A stretch of DNA of 64,000 nt from Vibrio campbellii CAIM 519 = NBRC 15631 = ATCC 25920 (GTDB lineage: Bacteria > Pseudomonadota > Gammaproteobacteria > Enterobacterales > Vibrionaceae): positions 806,001 to 870,000 of the forward strand of contig NZ_CP015863.1 in NCBI RefSeq assembly GCF_002163755.1. The letters are read 5' to 3'. How positions within the stretch are numbered: position 1 is the stretch's first letter; each line of letters starts with the position of its first letter. The notes beneath the pieces were generated by a model. The model was not told the origin of the DNA. It made no database searches and saw only the letters and a program-made list of their open reading frames with translations. This document shows, piece by piece, positions 43,370-52,391 of this stretch. Made by a program: the position numbers and the translations under genes.

Positions 43370-43792
43370 TTACTTCACATCACAACTAATGTCTTTAATC
43401 GGCGTTTCGGATGTCGTGAAACACACGTAAGCGGTTTGCGGATTGTTTGGGCCGATACGGATATAGCCTGCTTCTAATTCATCTTCGTCAAAAGTCACTG
43501 AGTGGGATTGTCCAGTTTTGCCATCAAAGTAGCTGGCTTCAAAGTTTTGGGTCAACAGATGAGCAACACGGTTACGAGTGTGAGCCGTTGTAAAAGTGAT
43601 GTTCGCACATCGCATCATTGGCTTTTGGGTAACTAAAAACTGGCCGCTTTCTTTGTCGAATACGCCGCCTTTAGTTTCTGGGGCAATATCGATAGGCTCG
43701 AAGCTTTCAATTGTGCAAGAAGGTTTAGCATTCGCTAACGAAGGTAAAAGTAGTGCACTGGCTAGGCATAATAATGTGGCTTTGAATTTCAT
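43370..43792 (-). CDS. Small secreted protein of unknown function
   Basis: A 140-residue protein with a clear signal peptide (MKFKA start, Leu/Ala core, cleavage at ANA-KP near residue 22). The mature part has five cysteines, enough for two disulfides, and looks beta-rich. I do not recognise a family. The product should be periplasmic or exported. The stop codon touches the CGAATCC array, so 3' extension of the frame depends on array slippage only if the stop is lost. Flanked by a TraB/GumN gene on the same strand about 175 bp upstream. Confidence 0.75.
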   Translation of the reverse strand: MKFKATLLCLASALLLPSLANAKPSCTIESFEPIDIAPETKGGVFDKESGQFLVTQKPMMRCANITFTTAHTRNRVAHLLTQNFEASYFDGKTGQSHSVTFDEDELEAGYIRIGPNNPQTAYVCFTTSETPIKDISCDVK

Positions 43793-43967
43793 AAAGGCTT
43801 TTATCAGATTTGAGATTGTCTACAGAATGAATCGATAGTATCGGATAGATTGCTGGATTTGTCAGCGAAGCGTAAGTGTAGACTTAACGGTGAGGGGGCG
43901 GTGTAAGAGGATGTAAGTGCCCCGATAGTCAGGGCACAGATGTCGGCAGGGTATGTGGTAGTGATGA

Positions 43968-44840
43968 TTAGATATCGCAGTGGGCTTTGTGTGTATTGCC
44001 GAGAGGCTCAACAGTAAAACCACGTTCTTCGAGCAGCTCAACGAGGTTGTCTTTGCCGACTAAATGCAAGCTGCCGACAACAATTGTGTATTGGCCTGAC
44101 TTCTTCGGTAGCATTCTGCCAGAATCTAATTTCTCAGCCCAATCTCGGTTACGGTCGTACAAGAAAGCTTGATTAAACTCATCACTTGATTGTTCACTCA
44201 TGGATGCTTCTTCTAATGTTCTGCCGTCACCGCTCTTCCAGCTGTCGATTAAGCACTGTACTAGTTTGTCGCCACCGTCATATTCTTCAATAGAAGAGAG
44301 CAGAAACTCTTTACCGCCATCTTTTTGTCCCGCGATTAAATCCAACTGAAACTGCACACTTTCCAAAGGCCGTACCGGCACTTGCTGTTTATCAGCTAGG
44401 TTAATCAAGTGCATGTCGACGCCTTGGTCGGATGCATAACCTAGCTTGTTCACTAGCATCAGCTGAATGGTTAAAGCTGCTGACCATGGCGGCGCATTGA
44501 GCAGCTGTACTTCTTGTAGACCTAAGTCATTGGCTATCTCAGCAAGGTGTTTACGCTGAGTTCTATCTAAAACATCTTTGGCCAGAAATGCTGTTTTTGG
44601 GTAGGTCACGCCTTCGGTGTTGCGAACATCTGCTTCGATGATTAAGCCATCGCTATTTTTGAGAAACTGAGTGACGGCTTTTGGCAATGGATACATGGTT
44701 TTGTCACCCACATGGACGGAGCCAATAATCATGTATTCCATATCGCCTTTCTTTGCGAGCCAATGCTGTGGCTCGGCTTGAACTGAATAAGAAGTAAAAA
44801 AGACGATCAGAGATGACATCACGGACAAGAGTCGAAACAT
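43968..44840 (-). CDS. TraB/GumN family protein, exported
   Basis: A 290-residue protein of the TraB/GumN (PrgY-like) family, thought to be metal-dependent peptidases. I chose the start at 44840 because GAGGAG lies seven to twelve bases before it and the product begins with a good signal peptide (cleavage near VQA-EP, residue 22); an upstream in-frame Met would add 20 charged residues. The two family His motifs are IIGSVHVGDKTMYPLP near the start and VVGSLHLVGKDNLVELLEERG near the end. Substrate unknown. Confidence 0.88.
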   Translation of the reverse strand: MFRLLSVMSSLIVFFTSYSVQAEPQHWLAKKGDMEYMIIGSVHVGDKTMYPLPKAVTQFLKNSDGLIIEADVRNTEGVTYPKTAFLAKDVLDRTQRKHLAEIANDLGLQEVQLLNAPPWSAALTIQLMLVNKLGYASDQGVDMHLINLADKQQVPVRPLESVQFQLDLIAGQKDGGKEFLLSSIEEYDGGDKLVQCLIDSWKSGDGRTLEEASMSEQSSDEFNQAFLYDRNRDWAEKLDSGRMLPKKSGQYTIVVGSLHLVGKDNLVELLEERGFTVEPLGNTHKAHCDI

Positions 44841-45298
44841 ATTTTGCTCCTCGAATTCAATATGCATCTTATCTATAACACGGTTCGGCAAAATCGTCAT
44901 TTCTAAAAATATTGACGAGTTTTAACGGCGGAGAAATGAGAGTTAATTCACGAAAGTGTTTCAATTGAGTTTGTTGTTAATGGTTCGCTTAATAACCAAT
45001 AGTGATCAAAATCCTATAAAACCAGCTTAAACCCACCAATATGCGTGACAGTGATCGCAACAAACTCGTCAAAAAAAGTTTTTCGTTTTTGACGTTTTAA
45101 CTAACTTATTGAAATTAATGTGTTTATATTTTTCAGTGTCTAGCCGAATTTGAGCTTGATCACTTCTTAGTTCCATTAATTTTACGCTTAGAAATAACTG
45201 CTTGTATGTTGAATGTAACTGTTAAGCGCCTCGCATTTAGGTGCTCACCATTTTTGATAAATGTCGTTTTGAACCACTGACTTTTTGGGGAAAGTAAG
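44841..45298. other. Intergenic region upstream of chitobiase
   Basis: This 458-bp AT-rich stretch has no credible gene. It holds a CRP-like site CGTGA-N6-TCGCA at 45044-45059 (8 of 10 key bases) and, next to it, the dyad CGTCAAAAA (45067-45075) to TTTTTGACG (45086-45094). Both are plausible control sites for the chitobiase gene, 200 bp downstream. Confidence 0.55.
45067..45094 (+). promoter_or_regulatory. TTTTTGACG inverted repeat upstream of chb
   Basis: Nine-base arms CGTCAAAAA and TTTTTGACG separated by 10 bases. The same TTTTGACG word occurs upstream of chiP (52577 region and, inverted, at 52411-52418). The chitin regulator ChiS is known to bind the chb promoter in V. cholerae; whether this is its site here is inference. 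Confidence 0.45.
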
Positions 45299-47950
45299 AT
45301 GTTGAAACATAGTCTGATTGCTGCTTCTGTTATTGCTACATTGGCAGGCTGCTCTTCACTGCAGAACTCTGAGCAACAAGTTGTAAACTCATTGGCTGAC
45401 AACCTTGATATTCAATATGAAGTACTCACAAACCACGGTGCTAACGAAGGTCTTGTATGTCAAGACATGGGCGCAGAGTGGGCGTCTTGTAACAAGGTAA
45501 ACATGACGCTAGTTAACCAAGGTGAAGCGGTTGACTCTAAAGATTGGGCTATTTACTTCCACAGCATTCGTCTGATTCTGGATGTAGACAACGAGCAATT
45601 CAAAATTTCTCGCGTAACGGGTGACCTACACAAACTAGAACCGACCGATAAGTTTGATGGTTTTGCTGCGGGTGAAGAAGTTGTGCTTCCTCTTGTTGCT
45701 GAATACTGGCAGCTATTTGAAACTGACTTCATGCCAGGCGCTTTCGTTGCTGCACCAAATGCAGAGCCTAAGATGATCGCTTCTCTTAACACAGAGGACG
45801 TTGCATCTTTCGTAACTGGCCTTGAGGGTAACAACCTAAAACGTACGCCAGATGACAACAACGTATTTGCAAACGCTGTGTCTCGTTTCGAGAAGAACGA
45901 AGACCTAGCAAAACAAGATGTATCAACCACGTTACTACCAACGCCAATGTCTGTTGAAGCAGGTAAAGGCAAAGTAGATATCGCGGCGGGTATTGCGCTG
46001 CCTAAAGACGCATTCGATGCGACTCAATACGCAGCAATTCAAGATCGTGCAGAAGTGGTAGGTGTGGATGTTCGTGGTGATCTTCCTGTAAGTATCACTG
46101 TTGTTCCTGCAGACTTCACCGGTGAATTAGCAAAATCTGGTGCTTACGAGATGAGCATCAAAGGCGACGGTATTGTGATTAAAGCGTTTGACCAAGCAGG
46201 TGCTTTCTATGCAGTACAATCTATCTTTGGCCTGGTAGATAGCCAAAATGCTGATTCTCTACCACAACTGTCTATTAAAGACGCGCCTCGTTTTGATTAC
46301 CGTGGTGTGATGGTGGATGTGGCTCGTAACTTCCACTCTAAAGACGCGATTCTTGCAACTTTAGACCAAATGGCAGCGTACAAGATGAACAAACTACACC
46401 TTCACCTAACGGATGATGAAGGCTGGCGTTTAGAAATCCCGGGTCTGCCTGAGCTGACAGAAGTGGGTGCTAACCGTTGTTTCGATACACAAGAGAAAAG
46501 CTGTTTACTGCCTCAGCTTGGCTCTGGTCCAACGACAGACAACTTTGGCTCTGGCTACTTCAGCAAAGCAGATTACGTGGAAATCTTGAAATACGCGAAA
46601 GCACGTAACATTGAAGTGATTCCAGAAATCGATATGCCAGCGCACGCTCGTGCAGCGGTAGTATCAATGGAAGCGCGTTACGACCGTCTAATGGAAGAAG
46701 GTAAAGAAGCAGAAGCGAACGAATACCGCCTGATGGATCCTAAAGATGCATCGAATGTAACGACGGTTCAGTTCTACAACAAGCAAAGCTTCATCAACCC
46801 ATGTATGGAATCTTCAACTCGCTTTGTTGATAAAGTGATTTCAGAAGTCGCAGCAATGCACCGAGAAGCGGGCGCACCGCTAACAACATGGCATTTTGGT
46901 GGTGACGAAGCGAAGAACATTAAGCTAGGCGCTGGTTTCCAAGATGTGAACGCTGAAGACAAAGTAAGCTGGAAGGGTACGATTGACCTGTCTAAACAAG
47001 ACAAGCCGTTCGCACAATCTCCACAATGTCAGACGCTAATTGCAGACGGTACGGTAAGCGACTTCGCTCATCTACCAAGCCACTTCGCAGAAGAAGTGTC
47101 GAAGATTGTGTCTGAGAAAGGCATTCCAAACTTCCAAGCTTGGCAAGATGGCCTTAAGTACAGTGAAGGTGAGAAAGCGTTCGCAACAGAAAACACACGT
47201 GTTAACTTCTGGGACGTTCTTTACTGGGGTGGCACATCATCAGTGTACGAGTGGTCTAAGAAAGGTTACGACGTGATCGTTTCTAACCCAGACTACGTTT
47301 ACATGGACATGCCATACGAAGTGGACCCGAAAGAGCGCGGTTACTACTGGGCAACGCGTGCAACAGACACTCGTAAGATGTTTGGCTTTGCACCAGAGAA
47401 CATGCCTCAGAACGCAGAAACGTCTCTAGACCGCGATGGCAATGGCTTTACTGGTAAAGGTGAAATCGAAGCGAAACCTTTCTACGGTCTATCAGCACAG
47501 CTTTGGTCTGAGACAGTACGTAACGATGAGCAATACGAGTACATGGTATTCCCTCGCGTACTGGCAGCCGCTGAGCGTGCATGGCACCGTGCAGACTGGG
47601 AAAACGACTACAAAGTGGGTGTTGAATACTCGCAAAACTCTAACCTAGTAGACAAAGCTGCGCTAAACCAAGACTACAACCGCTTTGCGAACGTACTTGG
47701 TCAACGTGAACTGGCTAAGCTAGAGAAATCAGGCATCGACTACCGCCTACCTGTACCAGGTGCGAAAGTAGAAAATGGCAAGCTAGCAATGAACGTTCAG
47801 TTCCCTGGTGTGAAGCTTCAATACTCTCTAGACGGCAAAAACTGGCTAACTTACGCAGACAATGCTCGTCCAAATGTGAAAGGTGAAGTGTTTATCCGCT
47901 CTGTATCTGCGGCAGGTGAGAAAACAAGCCGTGTGACTAGCGTGAAGTAA
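45299..47950 (+). CDS. chb: Chitobiase / beta-N-acetylhexosaminidase (GH20) lipoprotein
   Basis: Hydrolyses chitobiose and short chitin oligomers to GlcNAc. The 883 residues equal the V. harveyi chitobiase length. Lipobox Cys18 (ATLAGC) predicts membrane anchoring. Domains in order: N-terminal carbohydrate-binding CHB_HEX (about 30-190), GH20b (about 215-330), the GH20 barrel with the catalytic pair Asp536-Glu537 in WHFGGDEAKNI, and a C-terminal Ig-like CHB_HEX_C. Leucine codons favour CUA, as in highly expressed genes here. A terminator follows at 47989. Confidence 0.97.
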   Translation: MLKHSLIAASVIATLAGCSSLQNSEQQVVNSLADNLDIQYEVLTNHGANEGLVCQDMGAEWASCNKVNMTLVNQGEAVDSKDWAIYFHSIRLILDVDNEQFKISRVTGDLHKLEPTDKFDGFAAGEEVVLPLVAEYWQLFETDFMPGAFVAAPNAEPKMIASLNTEDVASFVTGLEGNNLKRTPDDNNVFANAVSRFEKNEDLAKQDVSTTLLPTPMSVEAGKGKVDIAAGIALPKDAFDATQYAAIQDRAEVVGVDVRGDLPVSITVVPADFTGELAKSGAYEMSIKGDGIVIKAFDQAGAFYAVQSIFGLVDSQNADSLPQLSIKDAPRFDYRGVMVDVARNFHSKDAILATLDQMAAYKMNKLHLHLTDDEGWRLEIPGLPELTEVGANRCFDTQEKSCLLPQLGSGPTTDNFGSGYFSKADYVEILKYAKARNIEVIPEIDMPAHARAAVVSMEARYDRLMEEGKEAEANEYRLMDPKDASNVTTVQFYNKQSFINPCMESSTRFVDKVISEVAAMHREAGAPLTTWHFGGDEAKNIKLGAGFQDVNAEDKVSWKGTIDLSKQDKPFAQSPQCQTLIADGTVSDFAHLPSHFAEEVSKIVSEKGIPNFQAWQDGLKYSEGEKAFATENTRVNFWDVLYWGGTSSVYEWSKKGYDVIVSNPDYVYMDMPYEVDPKERGYYWATRATDTRKMFGFAPENMPQNAETSLDRDGNGFTGKGEIEAKPFYGLSAQLWSETVRNDEQYEYMVFPRVLAAAERAWHRADWENDYKVGVEYSQNSNLVDKAALNQDYNRFANVLGQRELAKLEKSGIDYRLPVPGAKVENGKLAMNVQFPGVKLQYSLDGKNWLTYADNARPNVKGEVFIRSVSAAGEKTSRVTSVK

Positions 47951-47988
47951 TTCTGCTAACCATTCACTAAAATCATTGTTCCTTACGC

Positions 47989-48022
47989 AAAGCCCTCAAC
48001 GTATGTTTGGGGGCTTTTTTTA
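47989..48022 (+). terminator. chb terminator
   Basis: Eleven-base arms (47989-47999 and 48007-48017) with G-T wobbles, then TTTTTTTATTTTT. Confidence 0.85.
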
Positions 48023-48401
48023 TTTTTCTACGGAAAATAAGCGTGATCAATGTCTAATTATTTTTCAAAGATAATTAAGTTGGGTATTTAGAAAGAGAAC
48101 CATTGTGTGATCTAGATAGTTATTTTGTGCCTAATTGGAGAGGTTAATAAGTTTGATGTCACACTTTATTTTTTTTGTGAATTTTTAGGTTTTATAGCAA
48201 GTCTCTGTATTTAATAAACTTTTTTTGATTTCGAAAATGTCGATTTGAATTGGATCACTGTTTTAAATGATTTATTTTTTAATGCGAATTAAATCGCGCA
48301 GTATTGCTGTCGCCAGGGAGGCACATCCCAATGTTTGCGATGAAGGGCAAGTGATAGCCGGACATCTCATCGCATAACGTGAACAAATAAAGGCAGTAAT
48401 T
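48023..48401 (+). other. Intergenic region and structured leader of the KdgM-like porin gene
   Basis: The first 270 bp are very AT-rich with no gene. Near the gene, TGCGATGA (48336-48343) pairs perfectly with TCATCGCA (48367-48374) across 23 bases, so the leader RNA probably folds upstream of the ribosome site at about 48390. Confidence 0.5.
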
Positions 48402-49094
48402 ATGAAAAACGTTTTTGCACTAAGTGCACTTTCTCTTGTTTTCGCATCAAGCGCTTTCGCAGGCTCATCTTACGTAACGGGTAACATCCAATTTCACGAT
48501 GATGGCCGAATCCATGGTTCGGACATGACATCAACGCTAGAAGCTGGCCACACTTTTGATAACCAATTCGGCGGCTTCACGGTTTACACTGAGTTTGACG
48601 GCATTCAACTGGGCAAACTAGAAACAGAAAATGGTGGCGCAGGTAACACAACTCCAGCTATCACTGTAGGTGGTGAGCAAGCATTCAACATCACTGATCA
48701 CCTATGGGTCGCAGCAGGCTACCAGCATCTATTCTCTGCGGGTGAGAGCATCCAATACCGTCCTTTAGTTAAAATCGGCTACAACTTCGATAACGGTATC
48801 TCTCTAAGCAACCGTACTCGTGCACACATTGATGCAACAGACGCAGATGCGAAAACAGACTACCGCATGGATAACCGCATTGGTTACGCGATGAATGAAG
48901 ATGTGACTTTCAGCTACAATAACGTTTACATGATTGAAGCAGAGACCATGGACCACGAGCTACGTGCAACATGGACTCGTCAAGGTGTACAACCTTACTT
49001 TGAGTTCCGTAGCCAAGCTCACGGTGCAGAAAATGCAGCAGGTGATAGCCTAGTAAACAATGCGTTCGTGTTCGGCGCGTCTTACGGCTTCTAA
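48402..49094 (+). CDS. Small outer-membrane channel, KdgM (oligogalacturonate porin) family
   Basis: A 230-residue outer-membrane protein: signal peptide cleaved after AFA (residue 20), then a short amphipathic beta-barrel, probably 12 strands, ending in SYGF with the C-terminal Phe needed for BAM insertion. Spacing and Tyr/Asn-rich strands (GGFTVYTEFDG, YRMDNRIGY, ELRATWTRQG) fit the KdgM family of narrow channels for acidic oligosaccharides. Lying between chitobiase and chitoporin it may admit some sugar oligomer, but the substrate is unknown. Shares a bidirectional terminator with the DUF411 gene. Confidence 0.82.
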   Translation: MKNVFALSALSLVFASSAFAGSSYVTGNIQFHDDGRIHGSDMTSTLEAGHTFDNQFGGFTVYTEFDGIQLGKLETENGGAGNTTPAITVGGEQAFNITDHLWVAAGYQHLFSAGESIQYRPLVKIGYNFDNGISLSNRTRAHIDATDADAKTDYRMDNRIGYAMNEDVTFSYNNVYMIEAETMDHELRATWTRQGVQPYFEFRSQAHGAENAAGDSLVNNAFVFGASYGF

Positions 49095-49121
49095 TTAAAA
49101 AGTTTGTCTTAACTGTCCATT

Positions 49122-49163
49122 AAGAAAAAGCCCAGCGGTTTGTCTCGCTGGGCTTTGTTTTTA
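49122..49163. terminator. Bidirectional terminator between the KdgM-like and DUF411 genes
   Basis: Perfect eleven-base arms (49127-49137 and 49146-49156) around an 8-nt loop, with A and T runs, between two convergent genes. Confidence 0.88.
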
Positions 49164-49610
49164 CTGGTCGTTACCTTTGTGGTAGCGGTATTCGTATACC
49201 TGACCTTTGTCGTTGTAGGCGTAAACAGCGTAGCTGTCTTTCTTATCACCGTACTCCATGCCCGGTGAGCCCATTGGCATACCCGGTACCGTCAGGCCTT
49301 TTGCGTTGCGAGGTGGGTTTTCCAAAAACGCTTTAATATCGTCGGCAGGAATATGACCTTCAAACACGTAGCCATCGATCTCTGCGGTGTGGCAAGAGTA
49401 TAGCTGTTCTTTTTTCAGACCTAAGTCGCTTTTGATCGCATTCATATCATCATGCAGCTTTTCTTCCACGATAAAGCCGTTCTCTTCCATGTGTTTTGTC
49501 CATTCACCGCAACAGCCACAGTATGGTGATTTGTGGTTGATGACATCAGCAGCTAATACGTTCGCTGATGTGGCAGCAAGCATTGTAAAGGTTAATAGTT
49601 TCAACTTCAT
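49161..49610 (-). CDS. DUF411 family periplasmic metal-binding protein
   Basis: A 149-residue exported protein: signal peptide cleaved after VLA (about residue 20), then the DUF411 signature SPYCGCCGEWTKHMEENGF with three Cys that could bind copper, CHTAEIDGYVFEGHIPADDI with a further Cys and two His, and GLTVPGMPMGSPGME, a Met-rich loop. DUF411 proteins accompany copper resistance genes. It lies 24 bp after copA on the same strand, so it is surely in the same copper-induced operon, acting in the periplasm where CopA delivers Cu(I). Confidence 0.93.
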   Translation of the reverse strand: MKLKLLTFTMLAATSANVLAADVINHKSPYCGCCGEWTKHMEENGFIVEEKLHDDMNAIKSDLGLKKEQLYSCHTAEIDGYVFEGHIPADDIKAFLENPPRNAKGLTVPGMPMGSPGMEYGDKKDSYAVYAYNDKGQVYEYRYHKGNDQ

Positions 49611-49634
49611 AAGATCCTCGAGAAGAAGTGTCGC

Positions 49635-52331
49635 TTACTTAATGGTAAACAGTCGTAGTCGATTTGCATTACTGACTACCGTGATTGAAGACAGTGCCAT
49701 CGCTGCGCCAGCAACAACAGGACTGAGCAAAAATCCGAACGCGGGGTAAAGTACGCCAGCGGCGATAGGAATACACAGCGAGTTATAAATAAAGGCGCCG
49801 AACAAGTTTTGTTTCATGTTCTTAAGTGTAGCTCGAGAGAGTTCAATTGCGTGTACAACCGCCATTGGTGATGTATTGAGAATGGTCATTTGTGAGCTTT
49901 CGATCGCCACATCACTGCCGCTTCCCATTGCGACACCAAGATCTGCCAGCGCAAGGGCTGGGGCGTCATTAATGCCATCACCGATCATCGCCACTGTGCG
50001 GCCTTGAGATTGCAGCAGTTCAATATGTTGTGCTTTCTCGTCGGGCATTACCTGAGCGATGACTTCATCAATGCCGAGCTCTTTACCGATAGCATTGGCT
50101 ACGTGTTGGTTGTCGCCTGTGAGCATGACGGTTTTTATGCCCTGCGATTTTAATGCAGACACTGCTTGCTTGGCATCAGATTTAATCGGGTCAGCGATGG
50201 CAATTAAACCAATCAGTTCATTGTTAAGCGCCACAGCCACAGGTGTCCATGCGTTGTTTGCACAATCTTCAATCGCTTGCCCCATTGGGCTGGTATCAAT
50301 CTGCTCGCTTTGCATAAATTGCAATGAGCCAATGAATAGTGGTTGTGCTTGGTAAGCTGCGGTGATGCCGCGGCCACGGATATTCTCGAATGAGTCCAAT
50401 TCCACAATGTCGGTATTGTGTTGCTTAGCGTAATCGCACACGGCTTTAGCGAGCGGGTGCTCAGATTGACGTTCAGCTGCGTAAGCCAAAGCTAATAAGT
50501 GCTCTTGGCTGGTGGCATGAGTAAACACTTGCTGCACACTTGGTTTGCCTTGCGTCAGCGTGCCAGTTTTATCGAATACCACGGTGTCGACTTTGCTCGC
50601 CAATTGCAGTGCGTCAGCGTCTTTGATTAAAATGCCAAGCTCCGCGGCTTTACCGACACCAACGGTGACCGACAGTGGCGTTGCTAACCCCAGCGCACAA
50701 GGGCAAGCGATAATCAGCACGGTGGTCGTTACGACAAGCATGTAGCTGGCTTTAGGTTCTGGACCTACGGCAAACCAAACCAAAGCCGCTAGGATTGCGA
50801 TGCCAACCACGACCGGAACAAATACCGATGAAATCTGGTCTGCTAATTTGGCTATGGCGGGCTTACTGCTTTGCGCCGAGCGTACCATGCGAATGATTCG
50901 AGCCAGCATAGTGTTCGCGCCGATGCCTGTTGCTTCAATGACTAATCCACCATCGGTATTTAATGTACCGGCAGACACTTGCGCATCTTGCGCTTTTAAC
51001 ACTGGTACGGGTTCACCGGTTAGCATCGACTCATCAATGTACGATTCACCCTGTATCACAACGCCATCTACTGGCACTTTCTCGCCTGGTTTGATGCGCA
51101 GTTTCATGCCTAGTGTGATTTGCTCGACTGCGATCTGTTGATCACCTTGTTCTGTAATCGCAGTCGCTTGCTGAGGTTGCAGGTTAATCAGAGCCTGAAG
51201 TGAGCGTGTGGTGTTTGCTTTGGCGTTTGCTTCTATATAGTGACCAAGAGAAATTAAGCCGATGATCATTGCGCTCGCTTCAAAGTACACATGGCGGGAA
51301 GCAAGAGGGAACCAGTCTGGAAAAATCACCACAAACATCGAGTAGAACCATGCCGCACCGGTGCCTAAAGCCACTAAAGTGTCCATAGTTGCACGTTTGT
51401 GAGTGGCCGCTAACCATGCGTTAGTAAAGAAGTGCTTACCCGCTGTCGCAAGCAATAAAAGACACAGAATACCAATTGAGCCCCAAGCCAGCTGGTCGTT
51501 CGTATTGCGAATCATCATGTTGCCGCCAAATACACCCCAAAGCATCAGTGGCGCACCGACAACTAAGCCAGCAATGGCATCCAGCTTGAAGCGTTTTTGC
51601 TGGGCGAGTTGTTGAGCCGCTTGCTTTTCTTGCTGGGTTGCTGCGTCTTGCAGGATCTCTGCTTGGTAACCGGCTTGTTTTACGGATTGAACGATCGCTT
51701 GGTGAAGGGCTTCTGTATCTTGAGTGGCGAACACTAATGCACTTTGCTCTGCAAGGTTTACTTGTGCTTTCTCAATACCTTCTACGTTAGTAAGTGCTTT
51801 CTCTACTGAAGAGACGCAACTCGCACACGTCATGTCTTGAATCAGCATTTGCAATTGAATACTTGCTGGTGGCACTTGCGCAGCTTTGATGTTGCTCTGC
51901 TTTTCTACCTGTTCAATCTTTGGTGAGCTTTCTTCTTCTACTTCAATAGAATCAAGGCTGGCGGTGTAGCCAAGAGTCGCCACAAGATCGATCACTTGCT
52001 GTTCTGAAAGTAGCGTTGTGATATCGAGTTGTGTCGTAGAGGCTTGAAACGCAATGACGTCTTGGTTTGCTTCTAATAAAGAAGAGAGTTTCTTCACACA
52101 GCCGCCGCAGCTCAATCCTGCTAGGTGGAACTGATATTGATGCCCGGCCTGATAACCCAATGACTCAATGGATTCAACAATAGAAAAAAGAGGGGATTCG
52201 GTTTTCACTTCAACCATGGTCGGGGACAAATTGATGATCTCAACACTGTGATTGGCATGTAAAGCTTTCTCAATTTTTCTCGCACAGCCCATGCAGTTAA
52301 GTCCCGACATAGGTACAACGAACTGATACAT
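49635..52331 (-). CDS. copA: Cu(I)-exporting P1B-type ATPase with three N-terminal metal-binding domains
   Basis: Inner-membrane copper pump of 898 residues. Three HMA domains carry Cys13/Cys16 (NCMGC), Cys75/Cys78 (SCGGC) and Cys169/Cys172 (TCASC); E. coli CopA has two. Eight membrane helices follow, with the Cu(I) site CPC in IIACPCALG, the actuator TGE in MLTGEPV, the phosphorylation motif DKTGTLT, the P1B-specific SEHPLAKA, and the hinge GDGINDAPAL. A CueR-type promoter lies 30-60 bp upstream, and the DUF411 gene follows after 24 bp. Confidence 0.97.
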   Translation of the reverse strand: MYQFVVPMSGLNCMGCARKIEKALHANHSVEIINLSPTMVEVKTESPLFSIVESIESLGYQAGHQYQFHLAGLSCGGCVKKLSSLLEANQDVIAFQASTTQLDITTLLSEQQVIDLVATLGYTASLDSIEVEEESSPKIEQVEKQSNIKAAQVPPASIQLQMLIQDMTCASCVSSVEKALTNVEGIEKAQVNLAEQSALVFATQDTEALHQAIVQSVKQAGYQAEILQDAATQQEKQAAQQLAQQKRFKLDAIAGLVVGAPLMLWGVFGGNMMIRNTNDQLAWGSIGILCLLLLATAGKHFFTNAWLAATHKRATMDTLVALGTGAAWFYSMFVVIFPDWFPLASRHVYFEASAMIIGLISLGHYIEANAKANTTRSLQALINLQPQQATAITEQGDQQIAVEQITLGMKLRIKPGEKVPVDGVVIQGESYIDESMLTGEPVPVLKAQDAQVSAGTLNTDGGLVIEATGIGANTMLARIIRMVRSAQSSKPAIAKLADQISSVFVPVVVGIAILAALVWFAVGPEPKASYMLVVTTTVLIIACPCALGLATPLSVTVGVGKAAELGILIKDADALQLASKVDTVVFDKTGTLTQGKPSVQQVFTHATSQEHLLALAYAAERQSEHPLAKAVCDYAKQHNTDIVELDSFENIRGRGITAAYQAQPLFIGSLQFMQSEQIDTSPMGQAIEDCANNAWTPVAVALNNELIGLIAIADPIKSDAKQAVSALKSQGIKTVMLTGDNQHVANAIGKELGIDEVIAQVMPDEKAQHIELLQSQGRTVAMIGDGINDAPALALADLGVAMGSGSDVAIESSQMTILNTSPMAVVHAIELSRATLKNMKQNLFGAFIYNSLCIPIAAGVLYPAFGFLLSPVVAGAAMALSSITVVSNANRLRLFTIK

Positions 52332-52360
52332 AATTTGTCCTCAATAATACTAATGTGGAG

Positions 52361-52391
52361 AGCATAAACCTTCCTGCAAGGGGAAGGTCAA
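52361..52391 (-). promoter_or_regulatory. CueR-type copper-responsive promoter of copA
   Basis: On the minus strand: -35 TTGACC (52386-52391), a 19-bp spacer and -10 TATGCT (52361-52366). Within the spacer the dyad ACCTTCC...GGAAGGT (52368-52388) closely matches the E. coli copA CueR operator. An overlong 19-bp spacer corrected by a MerR-family activator is the hallmark of this class. Confidence 0.92.

Noticed and set aside
43259..43477. Frame encoding Asn-Pro-Glu-Ser-Arg-Ile-Pro repeats
   Set aside because: Product of the CGAATCC array running antisense into a real gene.
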